From an uncultured Chitinophagaceae bacterium (lineage in GTDB: Bacteria > Bacteroidota > Bacteroidia > Chitinophagales > Chitinophagaceae), in contig CALJNC010000003.1 in assembly GCA_937981995.1 (NCBI GenBank), forward strand, positions 1-41,545: a stretch of DNA of 41,545 nt. Reading direction: 5' to 3'. Below the pieces are notes generated by a model. That model worked only from the letters and a program-made list of their open reading frames with translations. It had not been told where the DNA came from and did no database searches. Positions 23,863 to 31,077 of this stretch are shown one piece after another (position 1 is the first letter of the stretch; each line of letters opens with the position of its first letter). Made by a program: the position numbers and the translations under genes.

Positions 23863-24886
23863 TTTTAACCATTAGCTTCTGAACGGCACTTTCTATTTGA
23901 CCAATGTCTATTTTTTCCATGCATTTAAAATGTCCTTTGGGGCATTTATCATAACCAATTTTGCTGCACGGTCTACAACCTACTTTGCTACTCTCTATCA
24001 TAACAGATTCAGGAGCAATATTAGATTTTAAATTATTATAACCATAGTACGGAAACATTCCAAAACTAGGCGTTGTATTTCCCCATATTGAAATAATCTT
24101 TCTTTTAAAGGCAGCTGCAATATGCATAAGCCCTGTATCATGCGTAACTACCACTTTAGCATAACGAATAATATCAGCACTCTCATGCAATGAGAATTTA
24201 CCACAGCTATTATAAATACGTATTGGATCAACTTTAGCTAGTTCATCTCCAAATTGTTTATCCTCTGGTCCGCCCTGTATAATTATAGGATAATCAATTT
24301 GCTTACATAAGTCCGCCCACTTTTCTAAAGGCATTTTTTTTGTAAACTTAGTACCACCTACCACAAAGGATAAATAACCTGCACTGTGGCTCATAGGCAA
24401 ATCTTTTGGGTCAATTTTATCCTCGTCAGGTATAAAGTAATCAAGCCCCTGACCGTCATTTACTACACCTAGTTTTTTTGCAGCAGCAAAATAGCGTTCC
24501 ACTATGCTTTTATCTGGCAGGCCATTGATTTTTAATTTTGTATAAATGAACTTTCGAATATTTATCTTTTGAACCTTAAACACTTTTACTTTAGAATTAA
24601 AAGCTTGGCGCATCATGGCGGTAATATTTAAAGAACGGAAACTATTCTGTAAATCAATTGCATAATCATACTCTTCTTGCAATAGCTCCAATACCGTATC
24701 ACGCAGGTCACCTTCAAATGATATTATTTTATCCAAATAAGGATTATTACCTAAAGTATTTTTAAACTTTTCTTTTACTAAAAAATGCAATTCTGCATTT
24801 GGATATTTTTTTCTAAGACAACGCACTACAGGAGTTGTAAGCACAATATCTCCAATGGAAGAAAATCGGATGATTAAAATTTTCAT
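23855..24886 (-). CDS. GT9 heptosyltransferase-like glycosyltransferase
   Basis: This 343-residue GT-B enzyme starts KILIIRFSSIGDIVLTTPVV, the unmistakable N terminus of GT9 (WaaC/WaaF/RfaF). The donor half has FVVGGTKFTKKMPLEKWADL (about 174-193), THDTGLMHIAAAF (about 248-260) and IWGNTTPSFGMFPY. A C-terminal cysteine set, GCRPCSKIGYDKCPKGHFKC, is common in Bacteroidota members. It probably adds a heptose or similar sugar to the lipid A core. It begins 4 bp after the LysM-protein gene ends, so both are in one operon concerned with the envelope. Confidence 0.9.
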   Translation of the reverse strand: MKILIIRFSSIGDIVLTTPVVRCLRKKYPNAELHFLVKEKFKNTLGNNPYLDKIISFEGDLRDTVLELLQEEYDYAIDLQNSFRSLNITAMMRQAFNSKVKVFKVQKINIRKFIYTKLKINGLPDKSIVERYFAAAKKLGVVNDGQGLDYFIPDEDKIDPKDLPMSHSAGYLSFVVGGTKFTKKMPLEKWADLCKQIDYPIIIQGGPEDKQFGDELAKVDPIRIYNSCGKFSLHESADIIRYAKVVVTHDTGLMHIAAAFKRKIISIWGNTTPSFGMFPYYGYNNLKSNIAPESVMIESSKVGCRPCSKIGYDKCPKGHFKCMEKIDIGQIESAVQKLMVKTS

Positions 24887-24890
24887 TCTT

Positions 24891-26486
24891 TTAGTAATTT
24901 ACCTTTACTGAAAATGATTTTGATTTTACATCAAGAATCCTTCTTGAATTATCCGACAGCTTGATGATATATCCCCGCTTGCGATCAACTTCTGGCATAG
25001 GCCCAATAACTTTTGCTAAAATAAATTTATTATTATTCAAATTTGTCAACTTAATAATACCTCCTTTTCCTGCCAAATTAGTAAATACATAAAACTTAGC
25101 ACCTGCTGTACCCGAGTAAAAGAAATTAGCTCTTCCTTTTATGCTTTTAAGCAAGGTTAACCTTAAAAGTTTATTCTCAACATAAATTGGCTTTTCACTT
25201 TCCTCGTTTAAATCGGAGGATTGGGTTTCCTCGCCACCCACTTTATTAATCACTTCAGGCTTTTTATTCTTAAGGACTTTTTTTGCCAGTAAAGATTCAT
25301 CCTTTTTACTGGTAGTAACAGGTGTTTTTTCTTTTGCTACTTTCTTCTTTTTTAGAAGCGTAAATTTCTTCTTCTTTGCAGGTGCTACTTTCTTCTTAGC
25401 CACAACCTTCTTTTTCTTTACCTGCGCCACTTTCTTTTTAACAACAGCTGCCTTCTTTTTTACTAATGGCTTAGCTTTCTTTTGCTTTACTACCGCAGGT
25501 TTTTTCGAGGCCAATTCTGGGCGCTCCACTTTTTTCTTCGGATTGTATAATCCCTTTTTAGCATACCTGTTTTTATCTCTGGAGTATGAATTTTTAGTAA
25601 GCCCTTTTACTTTTTTCCAAACATTATCTTTTTTAACTGTTTGCTTCTCTTTTTTATTTCCAAGTAAAAACTGTTTCTCTTTTTTAGTAATTTGGGGTGT
25701 AGAAACGTCTGTAGATTTAATTGTTTCTGCAGGCTTATTTACTTTTTTTGAAACTTCTTTTTTTAAACTCTGCTTTTTCTTTTTTACTTTTTGGGGACTA
25801 GCTTGCTTCTTTTTAGAAACAGCAAGAGCCGTTAATCCGTCATTTTCTTGTTTTGTACTTCTGCTATTTTCAGGAATTGATGTTGCTGGGATAGAATAAT
25901 CAGGAATTTTACTATTTGTATTTTTAGCTATCTCGTAATTACCCATTTCATTTCGAGCTTCCTCTTTCTCAGCAGCATTACCAAACAATATTTTCTCTTT
26001 TCTTACAAAAGACGGTGCCTTAGCAATTGCTAAATCCTTTTCATATTTCAACCATCCTATTATCAACTTGTTACCGCGTTGGATATTAATATCACCTTTA
26101 TTCCAATCTCTAATATTTTGTTCACTTATAAAATAGGCAGTCTCAATTTCATCCATCGTGGATTCCCGATCTAGGACACAATAAACAGGCTCAAACGTAA
26201 ATTTTGAACTTTCTAAATTATTTATTGTATAAAAATTGGTTTCGGTAAGTGGAATATAAAGCTTCTCTCCACTAGAAACTGCTATGGAATTATCCTTGCC
26301 ATTAACCATTGCTAAAGTAGACGGGCGCACAAAATACCTCTGTGCCACTTCATAAAATGTCTCATTATTCTTTACTTCATGCGCTAAACAATTGATACCC
26401 AAGTAGTTTTCAACAATATACTGTTGAGCATTAGAGGCAAACGCAAAAATTAGCGCAAGCAGAGTGCTTAATAGATACTTCTTCAT
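24891..26486 (-). CDS. Exported LysM protein with long lysine-rich linker and C-terminal double-psi-barrel-like domain
   Basis: This is a 531-residue envelope protein. A signal peptide ends at about SNAQ (21). Two LysM-type modules follow (about 35-79, with NNETFYEVAQRYFVRPSTLA; and about 104-146), which bind peptidoglycan. Residues about 225-415 are a low-complexity Lys/Ala/Val stretch with KKK every few residues, like a histone H1 tail. The C terminus (about 448-531) resembles the RlpA double-psi barrel: GGIIKLTNLNNNKFILAKVI, then YIIKLSDNSRRIL. The usual RlpA catalytic Asp appears to be missing (VIGPMPEV replaces the normal NDRGP), so it may bind rather than cut glycan. The start is ATG 26486; the frame is open to 26585, but the signal peptide begins here. 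Confidence 0.75.
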   Translation of the reverse strand: MKKYLLSTLLALIFAFASNAQQYIVENYLGINCLAHEVKNNETFYEVAQRYFVRPSTLAMVNGKDNSIAVSSGEKLYIPLTETNFYTINNLESSKFTFEPVYCVLDRESTMDEIETAYFISEQNIRDWNKGDINIQRGNKLIIGWLKYEKDLAIAKAPSFVRKEKILFGNAAEKEEARNEMGNYEIAKNTNSKIPDYSIPATSIPENSRSTKQENDGLTALAVSKKKQASPQKVKKKKQSLKKEVSKKVNKPAETIKSTDVSTPQITKKEKQFLLGNKKEKQTVKKDNVWKKVKGLTKNSYSRDKNRYAKKGLYNPKKKVERPELASKKPAVVKQKKAKPLVKKKAAVVKKKVAQVKKKKVVAKKKVAPAKKKKFTLLKKKKVAKEKTPVTTSKKDESLLAKKVLKNKKPEVINKVGGEETQSSDLNEESEKPIYVENKLLRLTLLKSIKGRANFFYSGTAGAKFYVFTNLAGKGGIIKLTNLNNNKFILAKVIGPMPEVDRKRGYIIKLSDNSRRILDVKSKSFSVKVNY

Positions 26487-26498
26487 AATACAAGACAA

Positions 26499-26506
26499 CA
26501 AAGTAA
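26499..26506 (-). promoter_or_regulatory. -7-like box TTACTTTG before the LysM/GT9 operon
   Basis: It matches TAnnTTTG except at the second base, on the minus strand, 12 nt before the ATG at 26486. Confidence 0.35.
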
Positions 26507-26549
26507 CATCTTTTATTAGTTCTTCATAACGCAATAACGTCAAATTAGT

Positions 26550-26557
26550 TAATTTGT
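26550..26557 (+). promoter_or_regulatory. -7-like box TTAATTTG before aroK
   Basis: It matches TAnnTTTG except at the second base and lies 27 nt before the ATG at 26585, giving a longer leader than most genes here. Confidence 0.3.
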
Positions 26558-26584
26558 CCAATGAATACTTAATTTCGATATTCA

Positions 26585-27109
26585 ATGATAAAACCTATCG
26601 CTTTACTAGGGTTACCCGGTTGTGGTAAAACATTTTGGGGTAATGCACTTGCTAAAAATCTTACTATTCCGTTCTTTGATCTTGATAGTTTAATTACAAA
26701 ACAATCAGGGCTTACTATTCCTGAAATATTCCATGAAGGAGGTGAGGCACTATTTAGAAGTATTGAATCATCTACCCTATTTGAGCTTTGTACCAATACA
26801 ATGGACGAAGCCTTTGTTTTATCTCTTGGAGGCGGCACACCTTCATTTAATAATAATATGCAAGTAGTAAATAATTGCTGCACCTCCATTTATTTATCCA
26901 TGAATGTGAAACAAATATGTACTAACCTTACCAATGACAAAGAAAATCATCGCCCCTTGGTTAAAAAATCTACTGGAGTAGAATTAATGCAGTTCATAGA
27001 AAAGCTACTAGCAGAACGAAAAAGTGCTTATGAACTAGCTGATTATATGTTAGTAGATGACGAAATAAGTATTTCAAACTTTAAAAAAATAATAAAAGAT
27101 ATAAAATGA
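26585..27109 (+). CDS. aroK: Shikimate kinase
   Basis: This 174-residue enzyme phosphorylates shikimate at O3 in aromatic amino-acid synthesis. The P-loop LLGLPGCGKT ends at Thr16. Asp34 (FDLDSLI) and Arg58 (ALFRSIES) bind shikimate, LGGGTP (81-86) is the conserved triple-glycine loop, and Arg123 (ENHRPLV) lies in the lid. Length and order are standard. The stop TGA overlaps the ATG of the next gene (ATGA), showing that TGA is a working stop in this genome and that translation is coupled. Confidence 0.95.
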   Translation: MIKPIALLGLPGCGKTFWGNALAKNLTIPFFDLDSLITKQSGLTIPEIFHEGGEALFRSIESSTLFELCTNTMDEAFVLSLGGGTPSFNNNMQVVNNCCTSIYLSMNVKQICTNLTNDKENHRPLVKKSTGVELMQFIEKLLAERKSAYELADYMLVDDEISISNFKKIIKDIK

Positions 27110-27498
27110 AACGAGCAATTATAATAGGTGCTATACTAGCTGGAACTGCTGTGGTACTAGGAGCATTAAACGCTCATGCATTAAAAGAATATTTTGATGC
27201 CGATACAAGCCAAAGTTTTGATACCGGTGTGCGCTATCAAATGTATCATGCTTTGGCAATACTAATTTTGGCTGCAATGAGTACAAGCTTAGGCAAGCTG
27301 ATGATAAAACGACTGACCCTATTGTTTACATTAGGTACCGTATTATTTTCTGGTTCCATTTATTTATTATGTGCATTTAAAAGTAATGGAATCATTGGTC
27401 TTACTGGCTTAGGTATACTTACACCAATTGGTGGCTTAGTTTTACTTATAGCTTGGTGCTATTTGCTTTTAGCAGCTTTTAAAATAAAATCAAAGTAA
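27106..27498 (+). CDS. DUF423 membrane protein
   Basis: This 130-residue inner-membrane protein has four hydrophobic helices. The N-terminal GAILAGTAVVLGALNAHALK, followed by TGVRYQMYHALAIL, is the DUF423 (YgdD/YwdK) signature. The biochemical role is unknown for the family. It overlaps aroK by 4 bp (ATGA). A strong bidirectional terminator follows. Confidence 0.92.
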   Translation: MKRAIIIGAILAGTAVVLGALNAHALKEYFDADTSQSFDTGVRYQMYHALAILILAAMSTSLGKLMIKRLTLLFTLGTVLFSGSIYLLCAFKSNGIIGLTGLGILTPIGGLVLLIAWCYLLLAAFKIKSK

Positions 27499-27515
27499 GT
27501 ATACCCCAAAAATAA

Positions 27516-27546
27516 AAAAGCCGTCACGCTAAGCGTGACGGCTTTT
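27516..27546. terminator. Strong bidirectional rho-independent terminator
   Basis: A perfect 14-bp inverted repeat, AAAAGCCGTCACGC and GCGTGACGGCTTTT, has a 3-nt TAA loop. It carries A- and T-runs on both sides and so can end transcription from both converging genes (DUF423 and the OmpA protein). Confidence 0.95.
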
Positions 27547-27564
27547 AATTTATATATTTTTTTT

Positions 27565-29727
27565 TTAGTAATCTTCATCATCAGGAACTGCCGTATTTCT
27601 TCTACGAGCACTATCTCCTGATTTATCAATATACTCAGGTCGATTTTGATCATAAACAATTCTCTTTCCTGGTACATCACCAATAATTCTAAACTCAGTA
27701 CGTCTATTCCACTGCATGTTTTCCTCAGAATTATTTGGTCGTATTGGGTCAGCTTCTCCTAATCCACGAGCAATCATTCTTGAACGATCTATACCTTTAG
27801 TTGTAAGGTAGTCCAATACTTCCCTAGCACGCTCTAATGATAAACGTTTATTATAAGCAGTGGTTCCTCTACTATCAGTATAAGATCTTATCTCAACACT
27901 TATTGATGGATTATCTCTCAGGAAGTTAACAATAGTATCCATTGCTTTACTTGCATAATTATGTGTTTTTCCTTGATCGAAATAATGATAAACATTATTT
28001 ACATTTAAGTCTCCACCCGATCCCATTTTACGCATATATATAGTAACTGTTGTAGTATCATCCGGAGCCATAATATCCTTGCTCGAAGTATTTACAACTG
28101 TTCTACCAGATACATAACCTTTTTTATCAGCGGCTAAAGAGTAATCACAACCAATAGGTGTATACATCAAGAAGTTTCCATTCTTAGTATAAAAAGTATC
28201 CTTGATTTTTTGAGTACACTCACTGGTAAGCTTCACAACTGCTTCGCTAATTAATTCATCAGTTGATTCATCTATAACTTTACCACGCACATAAAAGCTT
28301 GGCTCTTTAATTACACGCCAGATATCATCACAACACGTAGGATTTTTTACATAGTAACTACCTACACGATTAGATACTACATAGCCATTTTTCTTATCGC
28401 TATTATCCTCTATGTAATACATATCATCTGCAGGTGAGTTAATAGGGAAACCAAGGTTTCTTGTATTATAATATCTTGAAGGACCACCTTCTGCCGTAAA
28501 TACATCAAATCCTCCTACTCCCACTAAACCATTAGAAGCCCAGTATAATCTACCTTCTTCTGTATTATAAAAAGGAGTAATCTCATCTTTTACCGTATTT
28601 ACACGCTTACCACAGTTTTGTGGACGTCTATATTGTCTTGCTTCTTCACGAGTAGAATCGTAAACTGAATACCAGATATCAAATCCTCCAACACCTTGTA
28701 ACTTTCTGTTTGAAGAGAAAAACAATACCTCTTTCTTTCCAACAATCGCACAGTGCGGGTTGGTACTTGAAATTTTAGGATTATCATCATCCTTACTAAA
28801 GTCAGTGATTGGCAATTTTTTTGGTTTACCCCAAAGACCTCTTTTAATATCAAATTTAGCTACCCAAATTTCACACTTCGACTGCATGCTATCAAGCTCT
28901 ATACATTTAGTGTAGTAAAAACGATCGCCTCCGGGACTCCAACATCCATTACCAATATGGTGTGATTTTGTATCAAATCTACCAGCGTCATCTTTAAATG
29001 GCATCGCCACCTCAAAACTATCTTTTACTCTTGTTCTATCAAACTCTTTTGGAGCCCACATAAATTTCGAGTAATAATCTTCTCTTTTATCTTTTCCTTT
29101 ATAAAGAATTTTGTTAGACTTCATTGTAGCAAACAACAAAGCTGAATCCCCTAAAGGTACAGGAGCATATTCAGTATAGGCACTATTTACATTAGGACCT
29201 GCATTTTTAATATACGCACGTTCGGGATTTAAAATAGACTTCATAGCCATTTTACATCCCGCTATATCTTTATCTACTTGCTTAAATAATTTTCTTCTGT
29301 CTTTTGCTTTGTAAATGGTTTTGAAAAATTCCATACGCTCAATTGCTTTTTCATACTCACCATTCATCTTACGCATAATTCCCTCACGGTAAGGTGCTTT
29401 GGTATAAAGCGCTGCTCCGTATGCATATGCTTTTCCATAATGATCAGCCGAAGGGCCGTAATCACGATTGTAGCGCATCGCCTCAGCTAACTTCAAATGC
29501 ACGTGGGCATTTCGAGGTTGCTCTTTAAGTAATTGAAGATAATAACCTTCAGCAGTATAATAGCTATACTGCTCAAAAAGTCTATCAGCATACCTCAACT
29601 TCTTTTTAAACGGAAGTTTAGATGCTGGGTCTTCTTTTTGAGACTTGGTTATTAGTCTTTGTGCATTTACGTTTCCACCAAAAATGAGGAACGATACCAG
29701 TGTTAAAAGCAATAGATTCTTTGTCAT
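27565..29727 (-). CDS. PorE-like outer-membrane OmpA-family protein (TPR, beta-propeller, CRD, OmpA)
   Basis: This 720-residue exported protein has a signal peptide ending near NVNAQ (23). TPR-like helices occupy about 40-165. A PD40/WD40-type beta-propeller spans about 185-465, with repeats such as LFFSSNRKLQGVGGFDIWY and LYWASNGLVGVGGFDVF. A carboxypeptidase-regulatory-like domain spans about 478-555, and a C-terminal OmpA domain about 575-685. There, SYTDSRGTTAYNKRLSLERA keeps Asp618 and Arg633 for binding diaminopimelate in peptidoglycan. The domain order is that of PorE, a T9SS component anchoring the outer-membrane complex to the cell wall. No lipobox Cys follows the signal. It lies just after the PorP/SprF gene, its usual partner. 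Confidence 0.87.
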   Translation of the reverse strand: MTKNLLLLTLVSFLIFGGNVNAQRLITKSQKEDPASKLPFKKKLRYADRLFEQYSYYTAEGYYLQLLKEQPRNAHVHLKLAEAMRYNRDYGPSADHYGKAYAYGAALYTKAPYREGIMRKMNGEYEKAIERMEFFKTIYKAKDRRKLFKQVDKDIAGCKMAMKSILNPERAYIKNAGPNVNSAYTEYAPVPLGDSALLFATMKSNKILYKGKDKREDYYSKFMWAPKEFDRTRVKDSFEVAMPFKDDAGRFDTKSHHIGNGCWSPGGDRFYYTKCIELDSMQSKCEIWVAKFDIKRGLWGKPKKLPITDFSKDDDNPKISSTNPHCAIVGKKEVLFFSSNRKLQGVGGFDIWYSVYDSTREEARQYRRPQNCGKRVNTVKDEITPFYNTEEGRLYWASNGLVGVGGFDVFTAEGGPSRYYNTRNLGFPINSPADDMYYIEDNSDKKNGYVVSNRVGSYYVKNPTCCDDIWRVIKEPSFYVRGKVIDESTDELISEAVVKLTSECTQKIKDTFYTKNGNFLMYTPIGCDYSLAADKKGYVSGRTVVNTSSKDIMAPDDTTTVTIYMRKMGSGGDLNVNNVYHYFDQGKTHNYASKAMDTIVNFLRDNPSISVEIRSYTDSRGTTAYNKRLSLERAREVLDYLTTKGIDRSRMIARGLGEADPIRPNNSEENMQWNRRTEFRIIGDVPGKRIVYDQNRPEYIDKSGDSARRRNTAVPDDEDY

Positions 29728-29748
29728 TTCTTTGAAATGTTGATGCTG

Positions 29749-29756
29749 TAAATATA
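29749..29756 (-). promoter_or_regulatory. -7-like box TATATTTA before the PorE-like gene
   Basis: This minus-strand TAnnTTTA box is followed by CAGC, as at the dnaG and ABC-F boxes. It lies 21 nt before the ATG at 29727, so the PorE-like gene may be transcribed separately from the PorP/SprF gene. Confidence 0.4.
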
Positions 29757-29769
29757 GTTATTGAAAGGT

Positions 29770-29786
29770 AAAAGCGAAAAGCTTTT
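29770..29786 (-). terminator. Weak hairpin between PorP/SprF and PorE-like genes
   Basis: AAAAGC and GCTTTT pair around a 5-nt loop, but no T-run follows on the minus strand. It may lower read-through from the PorP/SprF gene; it could be chance. Confidence 0.25.
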
Positions 29787-29797
29787 AGCTTATTTTT

Positions 29798-30838
29798 TTA
29801 GAAACGTGCGCAAGGGAACGAATGGTTTCTAAATCTCTGTAAAGCATTAGGCATAATGTACTGTAAAGCGATTTCAAAACCACCATAATTTGATACTCTA
29901 CCTAAGTTCTCTTTGTTACCCATGTAATCGTATCCTACACCTAATCTAAAGCTTTTATACTCTAAACCAGCAGTTGCTAAAATAGACCCTTGATCATCTA
30001 ATCTTGTATAACCACCTATAAATATAGCAGGAGCCATAGCGCTTAAGGCATTTGGATCAATTACATAACGCAATTCTGCTCCAGCTACAATTTCTTGAGC
30101 AGAAGATTGTGTTTGATACATTGCAGCAGGTTTAAACTGTAGTTGCTCAGTAAGGTTCCATATCAAACCAGCTTGACCACCTAATCTAATATCCAATCCA
30201 ACTTCATTATTTGCTTTCGTTAAAAAAGAAATACGCGGTTGATTTAGGTTAAACGCCGAACCTCCGATGAAGTAAGAAATTTTATCAGAAACGGCATGAG
30301 ACCATTTCAAACCAACATTTGCAGTAAAATAATCATGCTTTGGATCTAAAAATTCACCTGTTGTACCAGGTTGAAAGCCTCCATTAAAGAACTCATCACC
30401 CCAATATAAATTAGCTAAATCAATGCTTAATGAATGATATCCACCTTGCATACCTAAAGAAAGACGAGTTCTTGAGTCGTCATCTAAGGTTAAGTGATAA
30501 GCCAATGAAGCTAAAATTGCAGTTTGTTGTAGGTTTCCATCACCCGCTTGGTCATTGAAAAACTGTAAGCCAGCAGCTAAAAAATTATCATCGCCTAGCG
30601 CTTTCATAATAGGAGCATCAAAAGATCCACCAAAGGTTACAAAAGGAACGGTTACACTGTTCCACTGGTTACGATAGATTGCATTTGCTCTCCATAGTCC
30701 ATCATGCCCTCCTGTATTAGCAGGGTTTAATGTAAGCGGTGACATATTAAATTGAGTAAAGTGAATATCCTGTGCTGAAGTATTCAATCCTAAGCCGATA
30801 GCTAATAAGAATAAGAATGATTTTACTATTGTTTTCAT
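29798..30838 (-). CDS. PorP/SprF-family T9SS outer-membrane beta-barrel protein
   Basis: This 346-residue exported protein has a signal peptide ending near NTSAQ. It then has DIHFTQFNMSPLTLNPANTG, the defining PorP/SprF opening, and NAIYRNQWNSV. The rest alternates in a beta-barrel pattern. Members sit in the outer membrane and work with T9SS, often binding C-terminal domains of type B cargo. The start is ATG 30838, where the signal begins; an in-frame ATG 18 nt earlier adds MPRFRT. It is paired with the PorE-like gene downstream, and type A and B cargo genes lie 5-10 kb away. Confidence 0.93.
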   Translation of the reverse strand: MKTIVKSFLFLLAIGLGLNTSAQDIHFTQFNMSPLTLNPANTGGHDGLWRANAIYRNQWNSVTVPFVTFGGSFDAPIMKALGDDNFLAAGLQFFNDQAGDGNLQQTAILASLAYHLTLDDDSRTRLSLGMQGGYHSLSIDLANLYWGDEFFNGGFQPGTTGEFLDPKHDYFTANVGLKWSHAVSDKISYFIGGSAFNLNQPRISFLTKANNEVGLDIRLGGQAGLIWNLTEQLQFKPAAMYQTQSSAQEIVAGAELRYVIDPNALSAMAPAIFIGGYTRLDDQGSILATAGLEYKSFRLGVGYDYMGNKENLGRVSNYGGFEIALQYIMPNALQRFRNHSFPCARF

Positions 30839-30855
30839 TGTTCTAAATCTTGGCA

Positions 30856-30863
30856 TAAATATA
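30856..30863 (-). promoter_or_regulatory. -7-like box TATATTTA before the PorP/SprF gene
   Basis: This minus-strand box lies 17 nt before the ATG at 30838 and overlaps the in-frame ATG at 30856, which argues for the shorter start. Confidence 0.4.
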
Positions 30864-31058
30864 TAAATTATCTAATGAATATGTTCGTTTCTATGTTTAA
30901 TCTTTGTTTTCTCCAATAGAGTAAAACAAATGTAAGGTATAATTTTTTGTTATCAACTAAAGCCAAACAGAAGATTTTATGGCTAATTATACACAACGAA
31001 GTGGATATTTAATGCCCTCAATAAGCTCCCTGATTGGCTTTTTGTAAAGGCTTTTAAG

Positions 31059-31066
31059 TAGGTTTG
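31059..31066 (+). promoter_or_regulatory. -7 box TAGGTTTG before ftsK
   Basis: It is an exact TAnnTTTG match 11 nt before the ATG at 31078. A TTG at 31034-31036, 22 nt upstream of the box, is near the expected -33 position, making this one of the more complete promoters in the window. Confidence 0.5.
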
Positions 31067-31077
31067 TTGGATAAGTT

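Noticed and set aside
25543-25899. Plus-strand reading frame of 118 codons opposite the LysM gene.
   Set aside because: It is a shadow of the lysine-rich region: AAA/AAG codons read as Phe/Leu/Ser on the other strand. No start signal is seen.
26487-26585. Longer start of the LysM protein.
   Set aside because: The added residues precede the signal peptide and cover the divergent promoter region.
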